Shown in pieces: positions 1 through 8,554 of a stretch of 25,715 nt of DNA. Position numbers and translations under genes: made by a program. Source of the DNA: an uncultured Clostridia bacterium (GTDB taxonomy: Bacteria; Bacillota; Clostridia; Oscillospirales; CAG-382); NCBI GenBank assembly GCA_947305675.1, contig CAMZED010000010.1, forward strand, positions 1-25,715, read 5' to 3'. Below the pieces are notes generated by a model. It saw nothing but the letters and a program-made list of their open reading frames with translations. It had not been told where the DNA came from and did not search any database. Each line of letters begins with the position of its first letter. The stretch's first letter is position 1.

Positions 1-70
1 TGTCTTAATTGAGCATTTGACTCCGCTCGTGCCGTATCAGTGCGTAAATAGCCGCTTTGTCTGCGCTCTG

Positions 71-107
71 AGGGACGCTTGCCGAACAGCAAGCGTCCCT
101 CTTTTTT
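71..107 (+). terminator. Intrinsic terminator of a plus-strand gene outside the window
   Basis: A perfect 12-bp stem (71-82 with 89-100) with a 6-nt loop is followed on the plus strand by C and six T. The minus strand has no T run after the hairpin, so it most likely ends a plus-strand transcript that enters from the left and converges on the acyltransferase gene. I see no recognisable coding sequence in bases 1-70. Confidence 0.8.
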
Positions 108-123
108 CGGTCTTTGCCGGAAT

Positions 124-1359
124 TCATTTTTGTTTAAGGAATTTATACATTTCCTCGGTCGCGAGCGATATCTTGGTGACCGAAAAATCGTTCCCCTCGG
201 GATAGATATAAAACGTGTCGTTGATCTTGTTAAGGTCGATACAGTCGCCGTATTTGCCCAGATACTCGTATTCTATATGGACCGAATACTGTTCCCCGGC
301 GGGCCAGAAAAAGCTGTAATCCTCGCCGTCGTAATTGCCGGAAAGGGTGAATCCGCCGAGGTCGTGCCTAAGCCGCGCTTTTCCGATGTTTATGTATCCC
401 CTTGCGTTCGGAAGCGCGCTGACGTGAACGTCACAGGAAAAATCATATTCACCGGATTCGATCTCTTTTCTTACGTTGGAGCGTTCCCACTCGTACCAGT
501 CGGGTATATGCGTGAACACGGCGCCGCCGTCGCGTCCGAGCTCGCCGAGTTCGTTCATTGTCCATTCGGCTTTGCAGGCGCGGCAGAACAGTTTTGTGCC
601 GCTTGAATCCATTGAATACTCTTTGCCGCACACCGGGCATTGATAAAGCACTTTATGCAGGCCGTTCGCTCTGCCGGGATAGGTTATCCTTATCCCGTTT
701 TCTTTCTGCCATGCGAAATCGTCGTATCGCATCGCTTTTTCGATGGTTTCGGTGACCTCGCGGTAATCGGCGGTTTTCAGCTGTTCTTCGGTATAAAGGC
801 AGGTCATTACCGCCTCGGTGCCTTTTACTCCGTGGTCGGGAAGATTCCAGAAAGGCGAATTGACGTGATGCCCGTGGCAGATAAGCGTTACGACCGGGAC
901 GCCGAGAAACTTTGCAAGTTTGCCGAAATCGTCGGGCAGGACGGCGTTCGTTCCGCATAACGAATAACGCGCCTCGGGGTAAAGCACGGCGATATCGCCG
1001 CGTTTTACGACTGTGCGAAGCTGCCAGATAAGCGTGTTGTCGTTGGTGAACTTGCGCTTGCACATACAGCCGATAAAGCGCAAAAGCCATTCGCGCCCGA
1101 TGAATCCGTCGATCGCCACGACAAAATTCGCACGGTGAGGCCGGAACGCCTTTACCGCGACCGAAAAATCCATAAACGCGTTGTGATTGCACAGCAGCAG
1201 ATAGGGCGGTTTTATCCCGTCCATATTAACTTTTACAAGCCTGTTTTTATGTTTTTTTGTTACAAAAAACGATATTATCCAGGTCAAAGGGCGCAGATGC
1301 ATCCGCATCGGCGCCTTTTTCATATCGAACCTTTTAACCCGTTCAAGCATACCGCTCAC
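124..1359 (-). CDS. PlsC-type 1-acyl-glycerol-phosphate acyltransferase with C-terminal zinc ribbon
   Basis: Membrane-associated acyltransferase likely to move an acyl chain onto lysophosphatidate or a related glycerolipid. Residues 59-64 (HNAFMD) form the HX4D catalytic box of the LPLAT/PlsC family, and YPEAR at about 127-131 matches the family's EGTR-like acceptor-binding block. A four-cysteine zinc ribbon follows at C241, C244, C259 and C262, and then about 140 residues of unknown fold, so at 411 residues the protein is much longer than a plain PlsC (about 200-250). The start shown is a GTG giving a 4-base overlap with the upstream gene; an ATG at 1350 three codons in is equally plausible. 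It is the last gene of the minus-strand run that also contains glycerol kinase and a lipase, which fits phospholipid synthesis or salvage. The exact substrate is not visible. Confidence 0.82.
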   Translation of the reverse strand: MSGMLERVKRFDMKKAPMRMHLRPLTWIISFFVTKKHKNRLVKVNMDGIKPPYLLLCNHNAFMDFSVAVKAFRPHRANFVVAIDGFIGREWLLRFIGCMCKRKFTNDNTLIWQLRTVVKRGDIAVLYPEARYSLCGTNAVLPDDFGKLAKFLGVPVVTLICHGHHVNSPFWNLPDHGVKGTEAVMTCLYTEEQLKTADYREVTETIEKAMRYDDFAWQKENGIRITYPGRANGLHKVLYQCPVCGKEYSMDSSGTKLFCRACKAEWTMNELGELGRDGGAVFTHIPDWYEWERSNVRKEIESGEYDFSCDVHVSALPNARGYINIGKARLRHDLGGFTLSGNYDGEDYSFFWPAGEQYSVHIEYEYLGKYGDCIDLNKINDTFYIYPEGNDFSVTKISLATEEMYKFLKQK

Positions 1360-2036
1360 TCTTGCCCGTTTGCATCGGGACGGTCTTCACCGGATGTTTC
1401 GTCGGATCCTTCGCCAAAGTGATCGCCTTCCTGTTCTTCAGAACCGCAAGAAGGCCGAAAACCGTCCGGAGCAGACGAATTCATATGATCGGGATTCTGA
1501 TACGAAGCGCCGAAATCGGTCCCGGCAACGCTGTTTGCCGCGGCGTTATAGTTGTTCTGATCGACCCGTCTGAACGCCGAGCGAATCGAACCGAAGCTGC
1601 CGAAAGCACAGAACGCAAGCCCGATAAGCAGGTCGATAAGATATCCGCGAAGGATCTCGCCGTCCTGAAGGGCGTGACCGACGCATTCGAAATAGGAAGG
1701 CAGATAATCGACCTCGCCGTCGGCGTACCATTGCTCGTAGGCGTGCATAACATCGAGCGACAGGCAGGCATACCAGGCGATAACGATCACGATCGCCGCG
1801 ATGACGGCCGAGATTATAACGCCTTTTTTGCTTTCGGCTTTTCCGAACACCTTATAGCCTTTTATTGCGCAGACCACTCCGATAACGCCGCTTATTCCGG
1901 CAAGGATGCCGATCTGCCAAAGCAGGAACCAAACCACTCCCCCGGCGAGCGAGAACAAAAACGCCCCGACCGCGCCGGCGATAACGTTTTCCTGCGGGTT
2001 TTGAGTATTAATCCCCTGATAAACGTTGTTCTGCAT
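1356..2036 (-). CDS. Multipass membrane protein of unknown function
   Basis: I do not recognise a family. The 226-residue product has about four hydrophobic segments. The first pair (roughly residues 20-60) is Gly/Ala rich and followed by a short Lys-rich loop, the third lies at about 75-95, and the fourth is at about 135-155. An acidic, Ser/Gly/Glu-rich and probably disordered cytoplasmic tail of about 60 residues follows. An upstream in-frame start at 2063 exists, but the ATG at 2036 has an AAGGAG six bases before it, and using it avoids overlap with the preceding lipase gene. The stop overlaps the start of the acyltransferase by 4 bases, which suggests translational coupling. The layout (Gly-rich hydrophobic pair plus low-complexity tail) recalls DUF4190-like small membrane proteins, but that is only a resemblance. 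Confidence 0.7.
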   Translation of the reverse strand: MQNNVYQGINTQNPQENVIAGAVGAFLFSLAGGVVWFLLWQIGILAGISGVIGVVCAIKGYKVFGKAESKKGVIISAVIAAIVIVIAWYACLSLDVMHAYEQWYADGEVDYLPSYFECVGHALQDGEILRGYLIDLLIGLAFCAFGSFGSIRSAFRRVDQNNYNAAANSVAGTDFGASYQNPDHMNSSAPDGFRPSCGSEEQEGDHFGEGSDETSGEDRPDANGQE

Positions 2037-2046
2037 ATGAATCTCC

Positions 2047-2967
2047 TTATTTTTGTTTGACAAAATCGATTATGTCTTTTATAACCTCGTCGCGGCAGGT
2101 GTCGTTCAATATCTCGTGACGGCAGTTATCATAAATCTTCATTTCGACGTCCGCACCGAGCGATTTCAGCTCCGCGCAGACCTTTTTTACGCCGGCGCCG
2201 TTTTCGCCGACGGGGTCGTCACCGCCGGAGACGAGCAGGATCGGCTTTTTGCAGACGAGTTTGGAATTGATCTCTTTTGTGTTGCTGAGTTTGTTCAGCG
2301 TAACAAGATCGCCCATCGCCGAAGAAGTGAATTTGTAATTGCAGAATTTATCGGCGGCATAACGTTCGCGAACCGATCTGTCTTTGCTCAACCAACTGAA
2401 AACGTCATTTTCGGAGGCGAATTTTTTATTATAGCTTCCGAAAGCGAGCGAATAAACGGTTTTCGAAATATGTTTTTCACCCTTTAACGCTTTAATTGCT
2501 TTTATAACGGCAAGCCCTATACCCGCGGCGGGGTTCGGTCCGCCGGTGCCCATAACGATAAGCTTGTCGAACATACCGTATTCGGCGGCGGCTATCCGCA
2601 CGATGAAGGAACCCATACTGTGCCCCATAAGCACAAACGGCAGATCTTCGCCGTATTCCGCCCTGATCGCTTTCCCGAACACATAAACGTCATCGACAAG
2701 GCGCTTCCAGCCGTCTTTGTGCGCGATAAACCCAAGCTCGCCCTCACGTGCGGTCTCACCGTGACCGAGATGATCGTATCCGAAAACGATAAAACCCTCG
2801 TTTGCCAGCTCACGCATAAACCCGTCGTATCTGCCGATATATTCGCACATGCCGTGAACGACGTGGAACAGCCCCGCGGGACTCCCCTCGGGGATATAAA
2901 CTTTGCCTTTCAGAGCGTGTTCGCCGTCGGAAGACAAAACTTCTTTTTCGATAACCTGAATGTTCAT
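2047..2967 (-). CDS. Alpha/beta hydrolase, monoacylglycerol lipase / lysophospholipase type
   Basis: Serine hydrolase of the Hydrolase_4 (lysophospholipase/monoglyceride lipase) group; 306 residues is usual for the family. The oxyanion-side block HGMCEYIGRYDGF (39-51) and the GYDHLGHG motif (63-70) are typical. The nucleophile elbow is GHSMG at 115-119 (Ser117). The acid is Asp250 or Asp251 in SGGDDPVG, and the histidine is His284 in NCRHE. There is no signal peptide, so it acts in the cytoplasm, probably releasing fatty acid and glycerol or glycerophosphodiester from lysolipids. Its ATG follows a G-rich Shine-Dalgarno, 24 bases after the glycerol kinase stop. Released glycerol could feed glycerol kinase directly; that pathway link is inference from gene order. 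Confidence 0.88.
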   Translation of the reverse strand: MNIQVIEKEVLSSDGEHALKGKVYIPEGSPAGLFHVVHGMCEYIGRYDGFMRELANEGFIVFGYDHLGHGETAREGELGFIAHKDGWKRLVDDVYVFGKAIRAEYGEDLPFVLMGHSMGSFIVRIAAAEYGMFDKLIVMGTGGPNPAAGIGLAVIKAIKALKGEKHISKTVYSLAFGSYNKKFASENDVFSWLSKDRSVRERYAADKFCNYKFTSSAMGDLVTLNKLSNTKEINSKLVCKKPILLVSGGDDPVGENGAGVKKVCAELKSLGADVEMKIYDNCRHEILNDTCRDEVIKDIIDFVKQK

Positions 2968-2991
2968 TTAAAAAACCCCCCCTGCAAAAAA

Positions 2992-4476
2992 TCAATCTTC
3001 GGTCATAGCGGATCTTACCGCCGTCCGCCAGCCTTTAAGCAGTTTTTTTCGCTCTTCGCCGCACATAGTCGGGGAAAAAGTAACTCCCGGTCTGGAAAGC
3101 GCGGCGATCGATTCGCGGCTCTCGAAGAACCCGACCGCCAGCCCGGCAAGGAACGCGGCTCCCGCGGCGGTCGCCTCGCGAAGGTCGGCCCGGAAGACAT
3201 CGGTTGCGGAAATATCCGCCTGGAACTGCATTAAAAAGTCGTTGGCGGAAGCACCGCCGTCGACGTTGAGCCTTTGGATCCTTCTGCCGCTGTCGTTCGC
3301 CATGGCTTCAAGCACGTCCTCGGTCTGGTAAGCGACCGATTCAAGCGAAGCGCGGATGATATGTTCGCGCCGGACGCCGCGCGTAAGCCCGGTTATGGTT
3401 CCGCGCGCGTGCATATTCCAATAAGGCGCGCCGAGCCCGGCAAACGCGGGTACTACATAAACTCCGGCGCTGTCGCTTACCTTGGTGGCGAAATATTCGC
3501 TGTCGCGCGCTTCGTGGATAAGGTGAAGTTCGTCTCTCAGCCATTGCACTACCGCGCCGCCCACGAATACGCTGCCTTCAAGCGCATATTCAAACGGTTT
3601 GCCTTTTTCGGTGGCGGCGGCTGTGGTAAGCAGACCGTGACGGCTGAAAACCGGTTCGCCGCCGGTATGAGCCAACAGAAAGCACCCGGTGCCGTAAGTG
3701 GTCTTTACGTCCCCGGCTTTAAAACAAAGCTGGCCGAACAAAGCCGCCTGCTGGTCGCCCGCCATACCGGAAACGGGTATCGACGCGCCCATTATATTCA
3801 CATTGCCGTAAACCTCGCTGCTGCTTCTTACCTCGGGGAGCATCGAACGCGGGATAGAGAGCATTTCCAGCATCTCTTCGTCCCAATCCCCCTGTGCGAG
3901 ATTGTAAAGCATCGTGCGCGAGGCGTTTGTCCTGTCGGTAATATGCAGTTTTCCGTCGGTCAGCTTCCACAGAAGCCAGGTGTCGATGGTGCCGAACAGC
4001 AGATCGCCTTTTTCGGCGCGCTCACGCGCGGAAGGGATATTGTCAAGTATCCACTTTATCTTTGTGCCGCTGAAATATGCGTCGGGGCGCAAGCCGGTTA
4101 TTCTTTTTATTTTTTCGGTATAGCCGTTTTTCACAAGATCCTCGCATATGCCCGAGGTCCTTCTGCACTGCCAGACTATCGCGTTGCAAACCGGTCTCCC
4201 GGTGACTTTGTCCCACACCACCGCCGTTTCGCGCTGGTTGGTGATCCCGATCGCCGCGATCCCGTCGGGCGAGATCCCGCTTTTCGCAATGCATTCCGTC
4301 ATTGCCGAATACTGGTTGGCGTAGATCTCCATCGGATCGTGTTCCACCCATCCCGGCTGAGGATAGATCTGGGTGAATTCGTGCTGAGCCGTGCAAACCA
4401 CGCGCGCGTTTTTGTCGAACAGGATCGCGCGGGCGCTGGTGGTGCCTTCGTCGAGCGCGAGTATATATTCTTTCAT
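2992..4476 (-). CDS. glpK: Glycerol kinase
   Basis: Phosphorylates glycerol to sn-glycerol-3-phosphate with ATP in the cytoplasm. The FGGY-kinase signature is clear: the N-terminal phosphate-binding strand runs into DEGTTSARAILFD (9-21), followed by GWVEHDP, TNQRET, AGDQQAALFGQ, GTGCFLL, and the C-terminal VDGGASANDFLMQFQAD block. Length (494) matches full-length GlpK. The ATG has AGGAGG five bases upstream. No glpF or glpD is adjacent; instead it sits between an AlkZ-related gene and a lipase, with a downstream acyltransferase, pointing to glycerolipid salvage rather than glycerol catabolism. That role is inferred from context. Confidence 0.97.
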   Translation of the reverse strand: MKEYILALDEGTTSARAILFDKNARVVCTAQHEFTQIYPQPGWVEHDPMEIYANQYSAMTECIAKSGISPDGIAAIGITNQRETAVVWDKVTGRPVCNAIVWQCRRTSGICEDLVKNGYTEKIKRITGLRPDAYFSGTKIKWILDNIPSARERAEKGDLLFGTIDTWLLWKLTDGKLHITDRTNASRTMLYNLAQGDWDEEMLEMLSIPRSMLPEVRSSSEVYGNVNIMGASIPVSGMAGDQQAALFGQLCFKAGDVKTTYGTGCFLLAHTGGEPVFSRHGLLTTAAATEKGKPFEYALEGSVFVGGAVVQWLRDELHLIHEARDSEYFATKVSDSAGVYVVPAFAGLGAPYWNMHARGTITGLTRGVRREHIIRASLESVAYQTEDVLEAMANDSGRRIQRLNVDGGASANDFLMQFQADISATDVFRADLREATAAGAAFLAGLAVGFFESRESIAALSRPGVTFSPTMCGEERKKLLKGWRTAVRSAMTED

Positions 4477-4522
4477 AACCGCCTCCTGAAAGATGACTTT
4501 TCGCGGACGGACCGCGACTTTT

Positions 4523-5215
4523 TTATATCGAGATCAGCTTTATTATCTTTTTTTCCTCTACTCCCGGGAGCGACTTTTTCAGCCGATCGAGAATAAACGC
4601 AAACGATTCTTCGGGGCGGTATTTATAACACGAGCGGATAAGCTCTGCCCCAAATAACGATTCAGGCGACGAATATCTTGCGATCCCCCACCCGTATTCC
4701 CTGCCGTTTTTATTCACGGCGTATTCGAAATCAGCCGCGAGGACGTAGGTCTGCATCTGCAATCCGGTGATCACCCGGTCGAATCCTTTTTGCCCGTTTT
4801 TGCCGTAGCCGCTCATTTCCCGAAGCTCAGTCGACAGCAGAGATTTTTCGGAATAGACTATATCGAGCAGGCTCTTATCGCCGGAAGTCATCAATCCGTC
4901 GTCGAAACGCGCGTCGTAATCGTATCCGTCGCGGCGGTAATTCACAAAATGCGGCAGCAGTTCCCGGCTTACATAGCCCGATTTGCCTCTGAAAAACTTC
5001 CCGTAAGCGCAACGCCCGCTGCGCGCGGCGGGGCCTTTCCATTCCCACGGGCCTTCGACCCCCTCGACAAACCATTTCTCCGGCGGGGTATGCTCGGCGA
5101 TCGAAAACCCCTCGACCGGGTTTTTAAAAAACGGCAGGAACCCCAGTTCTTCGACAGTTTTTATAAGGTCTTCGGCGCTGTTAAGCCATCCGAATCCGTT
5201 TACCGTGCCGCTCAT
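4523..5215 (-). CDS. AlkZ-related protein (winged-helix, YcaQ-like family)
   Basis: A soluble 230-residue protein. The order of blocks (an N-terminal LxxxxxELGFLPF region, a WEWKGPAA block at about 57-64, a GKFFRGKSGYVSRELLPHF stretch, a winged-helix-like central part and a C-terminal EYGWGIARYSSPE block) matches what I remember of the short Clostridial proteins annotated AlkZ-related. AlkZ/YcaQ proteins are DNA glycosylases that unhook interstrand crosslinks; this short relative has no demonstrated activity that I know of. Its ATG overlaps the DUF3006 stop (ATGA). Assignment is from remembered sequence pattern, not a search. Confidence 0.55.
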   Translation of the reverse strand: MSGTVNGFGWLNSAEDLIKTVEELGFLPFFKNPVEGFSIAEHTPPEKWFVEGVEGPWEWKGPAARSGRCAYGKFFRGKSGYVSRELLPHFVNYRRDGYDYDARFDDGLMTSGDKSLLDIVYSEKSLLSTELREMSGYGKNGQKGFDRVITGLQMQTYVLAADFEYAVNKNGREYGWGIARYSSPESLFGAELIRSCYKYRPEESFAFILDRLKKSLPGVEEKKIIKLISI

Positions 5216-5406
5216 TTCTTTTTAAGCCTTTCGAAAAGGCTTTTTACCTCTTTGCTGCGGAGTTCGGCGGATTCTTTGTCGACGGTTATAACTACAAAAT
5301 CGCCCTCGGCGGCGCCGGGCAGCAGTTTTTTATCGATCAGCGCGGTATCGCCGTTGATCTCGACAACGGCGAAATCCTCTTCAAAACGGTCTATGATCAC
5401 TTTCAT
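5212..5406 (-). CDS. DUF3006 small protein
   Basis: A 64-residue beta-rich protein. It begins KVIIDRFEEDFAVVEING, the usual opening of DUF3006, followed by a LLPGAAEGDFVVITVD stretch and a basic helical tail. DUF3006 genes are commonly found next to ComEC-like metallo-beta-lactamase genes, as here; a function is not established. The ATG at 5406 is preceded by AGAGG eight bases upstream and is preferred over a TTG two codons earlier. The gene lies 12 bases after the hydrolase stop and overlaps the next start by 4 bases. Confidence 0.85.
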   Translation of the reverse strand: MKVIIDRFEEDFAVVEINGDTALIDKKLLPGAAEGDFVVITVDKESAELRSKEVKSLFERLKKK

Positions 5407-5418
5407 AAACAATACCTC

Positions 5419-6597
5419 TTATTCTTCGGGCTTGCAGGTGCCGCAGCGCGTAAACCCGAACGATTCAAGTTCGGCAATGCTCCTTGCAGAGCAGGCGCGG
5501 TTCTTTTCGGCGGTCGAAACCGCTCCGCCGCATTCGGGGCGGTGGATCTTCATTCCCGATATGTTAAGCACCCATTTGTAATCAAGTTCGGGGGTGCCGA
5601 CGGATACCGAGTAAGTTTTTCCGTCGGACAAAACGTTTACCGTCCCGGACAGATCGGTGCGAAAAACGTTCTTTATCCCGGCGGCGGCAAAACGTTCAAG
5701 CGCCTCGGCGTGAGGATGCCCGTATTTGTTGTCTTTGCCGCAGGAGATCACAGCCGTTTCCGCCCCGACCGATTTAAGAAAAGGCGCCGAGGAGGAAGTC
5801 GAGCTGCCGTGGTGGCCGGCTTTAAGCACGCTGCACTTCAGCGAATCGCCGTAACGGACAAGGATGTCTGCCTCTTCTTTCGATTCGGCGTCACCGGTGA
5901 ACAAAAACGAGGTTTCGCCGAATACCGTCTTCAATACCGCCGAACAGTTGTTGAGATCGTTTGGATAAATATTCACCGGGCCGACAAACTCAGCCGACAG
6001 TCCGTTGTAATCAGTCGCTAACGCAACGCCCGCCGCCGCGACGTTGATCGAAAGCCCTTTCGATTCGATCACGCCAAGCAGATCGAGAAACGCGTCGGTA
6101 TTGGCGGTGACGTCGGGCATATATATCTCGCCGACATCGAAAACGCCGAGCAGCAGCGCCATACCGCCCATATGGTCGGTATGGGGATGCGTTACGACAA
6201 TGTGATCGATCTTTTTATATCCGAGCAGGTCGATAAGCGTTATGACCCTTCCGACATAATTCCGCTCGCCGCAATCGATAAGCATACACTGCCCGTCGGG
6301 CAGTTCGATAAAGACCGAATCACCCTGGTCGACGTCGATAAAATGCACCGCCAACTTTCCGGTGCCGGTTTTTTCATCCGCCGGAAGGGAAGATCCGCTT
6401 TCTTCCGGCAAAACCGAAGATTCCGGCAAAACCGAAGATTCCGGCAAAACCGAAGATTCCGGCAAAGAAGATTCCGCTTCCGTTGACGGTGACCCGCCGA
6501 CGGGCTGCGAACCGTCGGTAAAAGGCGCGGTGCAGGCAAAGCAGAACGCCAGCAGCGCCGCAAGCGCAATTACCTGAATTTTTTTGAGAACCGCCAT
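5419..6597 (-). CDS. Secreted ComEC/Rec2-like metallo-beta-lactamase-fold hydrolase
   Basis: Extracytoplasmic metal-dependent hydrolase resembling the nuclease-like C-terminal domain of ComEC without its channel. An N-terminal signal segment (residues 1-21) ends at Cys22 in an imperfect lipobox, so it may be a lipoprotein. A Ser/Pro/Glu linker (about 25-80) contains three perfect copies of an 18-bp unit encoding ESSVLP. The catalytic domain shows FIDVDQGDS, HPHTDH at 137-142, LFTGDAE and AGHHGS, the standard metal-binding series. The C-terminal tail YKWVLNISGMKIHRPEC with CGTC near the end is a four-cysteine/histidine module often found on such proteins. ATG start three bases after the CotH stop. 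The natural substrate is not known; DNA or a phosphodiester is plausible. Confidence 0.88.
   Translation of the reverse strand: MAVLKKIQVIALAALLAFCFACTAPFTDGSQPVGGSPSTEAESSLPESSVLPESSVLPESSVLPEESGSSLPADEKTGTGKLAVHFIDVDQGDSVFIELPDGQCMLIDCGERNYVGRVITLIDLLGYKKIDHIVVTHPHTDHMGGMALLLGVFDVGEIYMPDVTANTDAFLDLLGVIESKGLSINVAAAGVALATDYNGLSAEFVGPVNIYPNDLNNCSAVLKTVFGETSFLFTGDAESKEEADILVRYGDSLKCSVLKAGHHGSSTSSSAPFLKSVGAETAVISCGKDNKYGHPHAEALERFAAAGIKNVFRTDLSGTVNVLSDGKTYSVSVGTPELDYKWVLNISGMKIHRPECGGAVSTAEKNRACSARSIAELESFGFTRCGTCKPEE
6403..6466. repeat. 18-bp tandem repeat in hydrolase linker
   Basis: Three identical 18-bp units (6403-6420, 6421-6438, 6439-6456) and a partial fourth encode ESSVLP repeats in the linker between the signal segment and the catalytic domain. 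The units are identical even at silent positions, so they are a recent expansion and may vary in number between strains. Confidence 0.95.
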
Positions 6598-6600
6598 AAA

Positions 6601-8274
6601 TTACCTTTTAATTTTAAAATTGCCGAGTACGTGCCGTTTTACAATAATATAATCCACCGCGTCGATCTCGAGGCTGGAGTCGACGTCAGAAGCGGCAAAC
6701 CGCAGTTCGGTCATAAGCGAAGGATCGATGCTTCTGACCACCCAGCGTTTGATGAAAATATAGTCTGCAACGCTCACCGTACCGTCGGATACGACGTCGC
6801 CGGGCAGCACGACGGTATAAGAAGCGCCGCCGCGGGTGAGCGAGCTGCCGTTGCCGACAAAAGCAGCGTCGGCCTGGCGTTCGCCCGATTCGTCGATACA
6901 GTAAATGCCTTTGCCGACAAACATCTTTTTAAGTTCGGCGACCGTGGTTTTTTCGGATATACCGCGAATGATATAACCTTCGAGCGTGCAGGAGGCGCCG
7001 GAAGCGATTTTTATGCCGGTGTCGAGCCCGTATTCGGAAAGCATCCATTCGTTGCGGCGTTTGAGCCAGTTTTTAAGATAGTTTATCTCGGCGGAATAAC
7101 TTCCGGCGGGCGCTTTTTCAAGCCCGCTGTATTTGGTCCTTATTCCCCAGCCCGCCTGCGAATAGTTGCGGTTAAACACACGTCCGTATTCGCTTACGAC
7201 GCTGTCGACGTGCCCTTTGCCGAGACGGTTGTCGGCATAAAGGTTTACTATACGGTCCTGGAGTTCGAGATAACGTTTTTTCACCGCGTCGCTGAATTCG
7301 GAATATTTGAGCAGCGGACGGTACCAGAGTTTGTTGCACCACAACCCCTCGGCGCTGTCGCCGCTTCCGCCCGCGTTGTTATAAGTCCAATAATAATCAT
7401 AATCGCAGTTGCCCGATGAAAGGTCGAAATCCCAGCAGGGCCCGCCGTACATTTTCCCGTCTTTTATATAGAACCTTGTCGATCCGGTGTCGACGTCGAC
7501 GTTCTTGAAATATTCAAGCGTTATGTAAAAATCGATCATAGAAGGGATATCGAAGTAAAGCTCGACTTGCTTGAAATCGCCCGAGGCGATGGCGGTCTCG
7601 GCGGCGGCCATAAAGTTCATAAGCCATTTGTACTGTTCGGGAGTCTGCTCCTCCGGCTCGTTTATCCCGAGGCGGACGCCATAGCGCGACGTTGTGAAAT
7701 AAGTCGTGCCCTCGTCGGTGCGGGCGTCGCGTTCGAGTATGAATTCGTTCCCGTCGGTGTCGATATCCACCCGTGAAGACGAAGCCTGTATCGCGTCGAT
7801 AAGCAGATAGCATCCCTGCGCTTTGCCGTTGAGATAAACCTCGACTACGCGATATTGAGGCGTGTATCTCAAGCCGATGCTCCTTGCGAAATCAAGGACT
7901 ATCTGGTTGCGGATAAGAGACTTGTCATAACAGTTCGCCAAAAGGCACCATTTTTTATTCTTGCCCATACCCAAAACGTCAGTCTTCGACGAAAACTTTA
8001 TGTTATAAGGCTTTTTGGCGCCGCTTGAGGTGGAATTCCCGCGGATCTTGAATTTTGATCCTTCGTCGGATATCGCAGCGAAGGAGCCGCCTTTTTCATC
8101 GATTATCTCAACTTTGCAAGCAGAATATTCGGTGCTCGGGGACGCGGAAGAAGTTATGAACACCTTCGGCACCTCGCCGGGGATATAAATATCGTTGGCG
8201 GCGGCGGAAACCACGCAGATCTCGAGCGGCAGCAGCACGACGGCGCAGAGCAAAAACGACAGTAATTTTTTCAT
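6601..8274 (-). CDS. Secreted CotH-family protein with C-terminal dockerin-like domain
   Basis: The 557-residue product starts with a signal peptide (MKKLLSFLLCAVVLLPLEIC, cleavage likely after VSA). The CotH kinase-like domain follows: KPYNIKFSSKTDVLGMGKNK, SLIRNQIVLDFARSIG, VYLNGKAQGCYLLID, FILERDAR and, near the end, GPCWDFDLSSGN. CotH proteins are atypical kinases; spore-coat CotH phosphorylates coat proteins. The last 65 residues are dockerin-like, with two segments starting GDVVSDGTVSVADY and SDVDSSLEIDAVDY, each followed by a VKR/IKR helix. The first segment lacks one usual Asp/Asn calcium ligand. A dockerin suggests attachment to a cohesin scaffold. The ATG at 8274 has AAAGGAGA eight bases upstream and a signal peptide right after it; the longer ORF from 8364 has neither. 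First gene of the operon. Confidence 0.88.
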   Translation of the reverse strand: MKKLLSFLLCAVVLLPLEICVVSAAANDIYIPGEVPKVFITSSASPSTEYSACKVEIIDEKGGSFAAISDEGSKFKIRGNSTSSGAKKPYNIKFSSKTDVLGMGKNKKWCLLANCYDKSLIRNQIVLDFARSIGLRYTPQYRVVEVYLNGKAQGCYLLIDAIQASSSRVDIDTDGNEFILERDARTDEGTTYFTTSRYGVRLGINEPEEQTPEQYKWLMNFMAAAETAIASGDFKQVELYFDIPSMIDFYITLEYFKNVDVDTGSTRFYIKDGKMYGGPCWDFDLSSGNCDYDYYWTYNNAGGSGDSAEGLWCNKLWYRPLLKYSEFSDAVKKRYLELQDRIVNLYADNRLGKGHVDSVVSEYGRVFNRNYSQAGWGIRTKYSGLEKAPAGSYSAEINYLKNWLKRRNEWMLSEYGLDTGIKIASGASCTLEGYIIRGISEKTTVAELKKMFVGKGIYCIDESGERQADAAFVGNGSSLTRGGASYTVVLPGDVVSDGTVSVADYIFIKRWVVRSIDPSLMTELRFAASDVDSSLEIDAVDYIIVKRHVLGNFKIKR

Positions 8275-8326
8275 ATTGTTTTCTCCTTTAAACAGGGCCG
8301 AATAAACATATCGGTTCATATAACTT

Positions 8327-8355
8327 ATTTTAGCATATTCCTTCGCGGTTTGCAA
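8327..8355 (-). promoter_or_regulatory. Sigma-A-type promoter of the CotH operon
   Basis: On the minus strand TTGCAA (8350-8355) is followed after exactly 17 bases by TAAAAT (8327-8332). It lies about 50 bases upstream of the CotH start, and no other good promoter was seen before the next seven genes, which are all closely spaced. Confidence 0.7.
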
Positions 8356-8431
8356 TAGTAACATTAAGGAATGCTTTGTTATTAGGAAAGTAAAAAGTTG
8401 TTTGCGCGGGAAAAGTTTTTACCGTAAACCC

Positions 8432-8460
8432 TTGACATACTGCGCGGTTTGTGATAATAT
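8432..8460 (+). promoter_or_regulatory. Promoter of tRNA-Arg
   Basis: TTGACA (8432-8437) is followed by an AT-rich -10 region: TAATAT at 8455-8460 with a 17-base spacer, or GATAAT at 8453-8458 with 15. The tRNA begins 18 bases further on. Confidence 0.75.
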
Positions 8461-8477
8461 ATGCTTCGAACGAATAA

Positions 8478-8554
8478 GCGCCGTTAGCTCAGCTGGATAG
8501 AGTAACTGGCTACGAACCAGTAGGTCGGGGGTTCGAATCCCTTACGGCGTGCCA
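8478..8554 (+). tRNA. tRNA-Arg (anticodon ACG), CCA encoded
   Basis: A complete 77-nt cloverleaf. The acceptor strand GCGCCGT pairs with ACGGCGT (one G-U at the end). The D-arm contains AGCTCAGCTGGATAGAG. The anticodon loop CTACGAA gives ACG, reading CGU and, after A-to-I editing, other CGN codons. The T-arm contains GGTTCGAATCC, followed by G73 and a genomically encoded CCA. Its last 21 bases recur at 8676-8696. Confidence 0.97.

Noticed and set aside
4494..4524. Hairpin with T run between glpK and the AlkZ-related gene
   Set aside because: The CGCGG/CCGCG stem is followed by T only on the plus strand, while all genes here are on the minus strand. It would not stop the operon transcript.
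8274..8364. Upstream extension of the CotH gene to 8364
   Set aside because: The extension covers the promoter and the AAAGGAGA ribosome binding site and would bury the signal peptide; the ATG at 8274 is much better.
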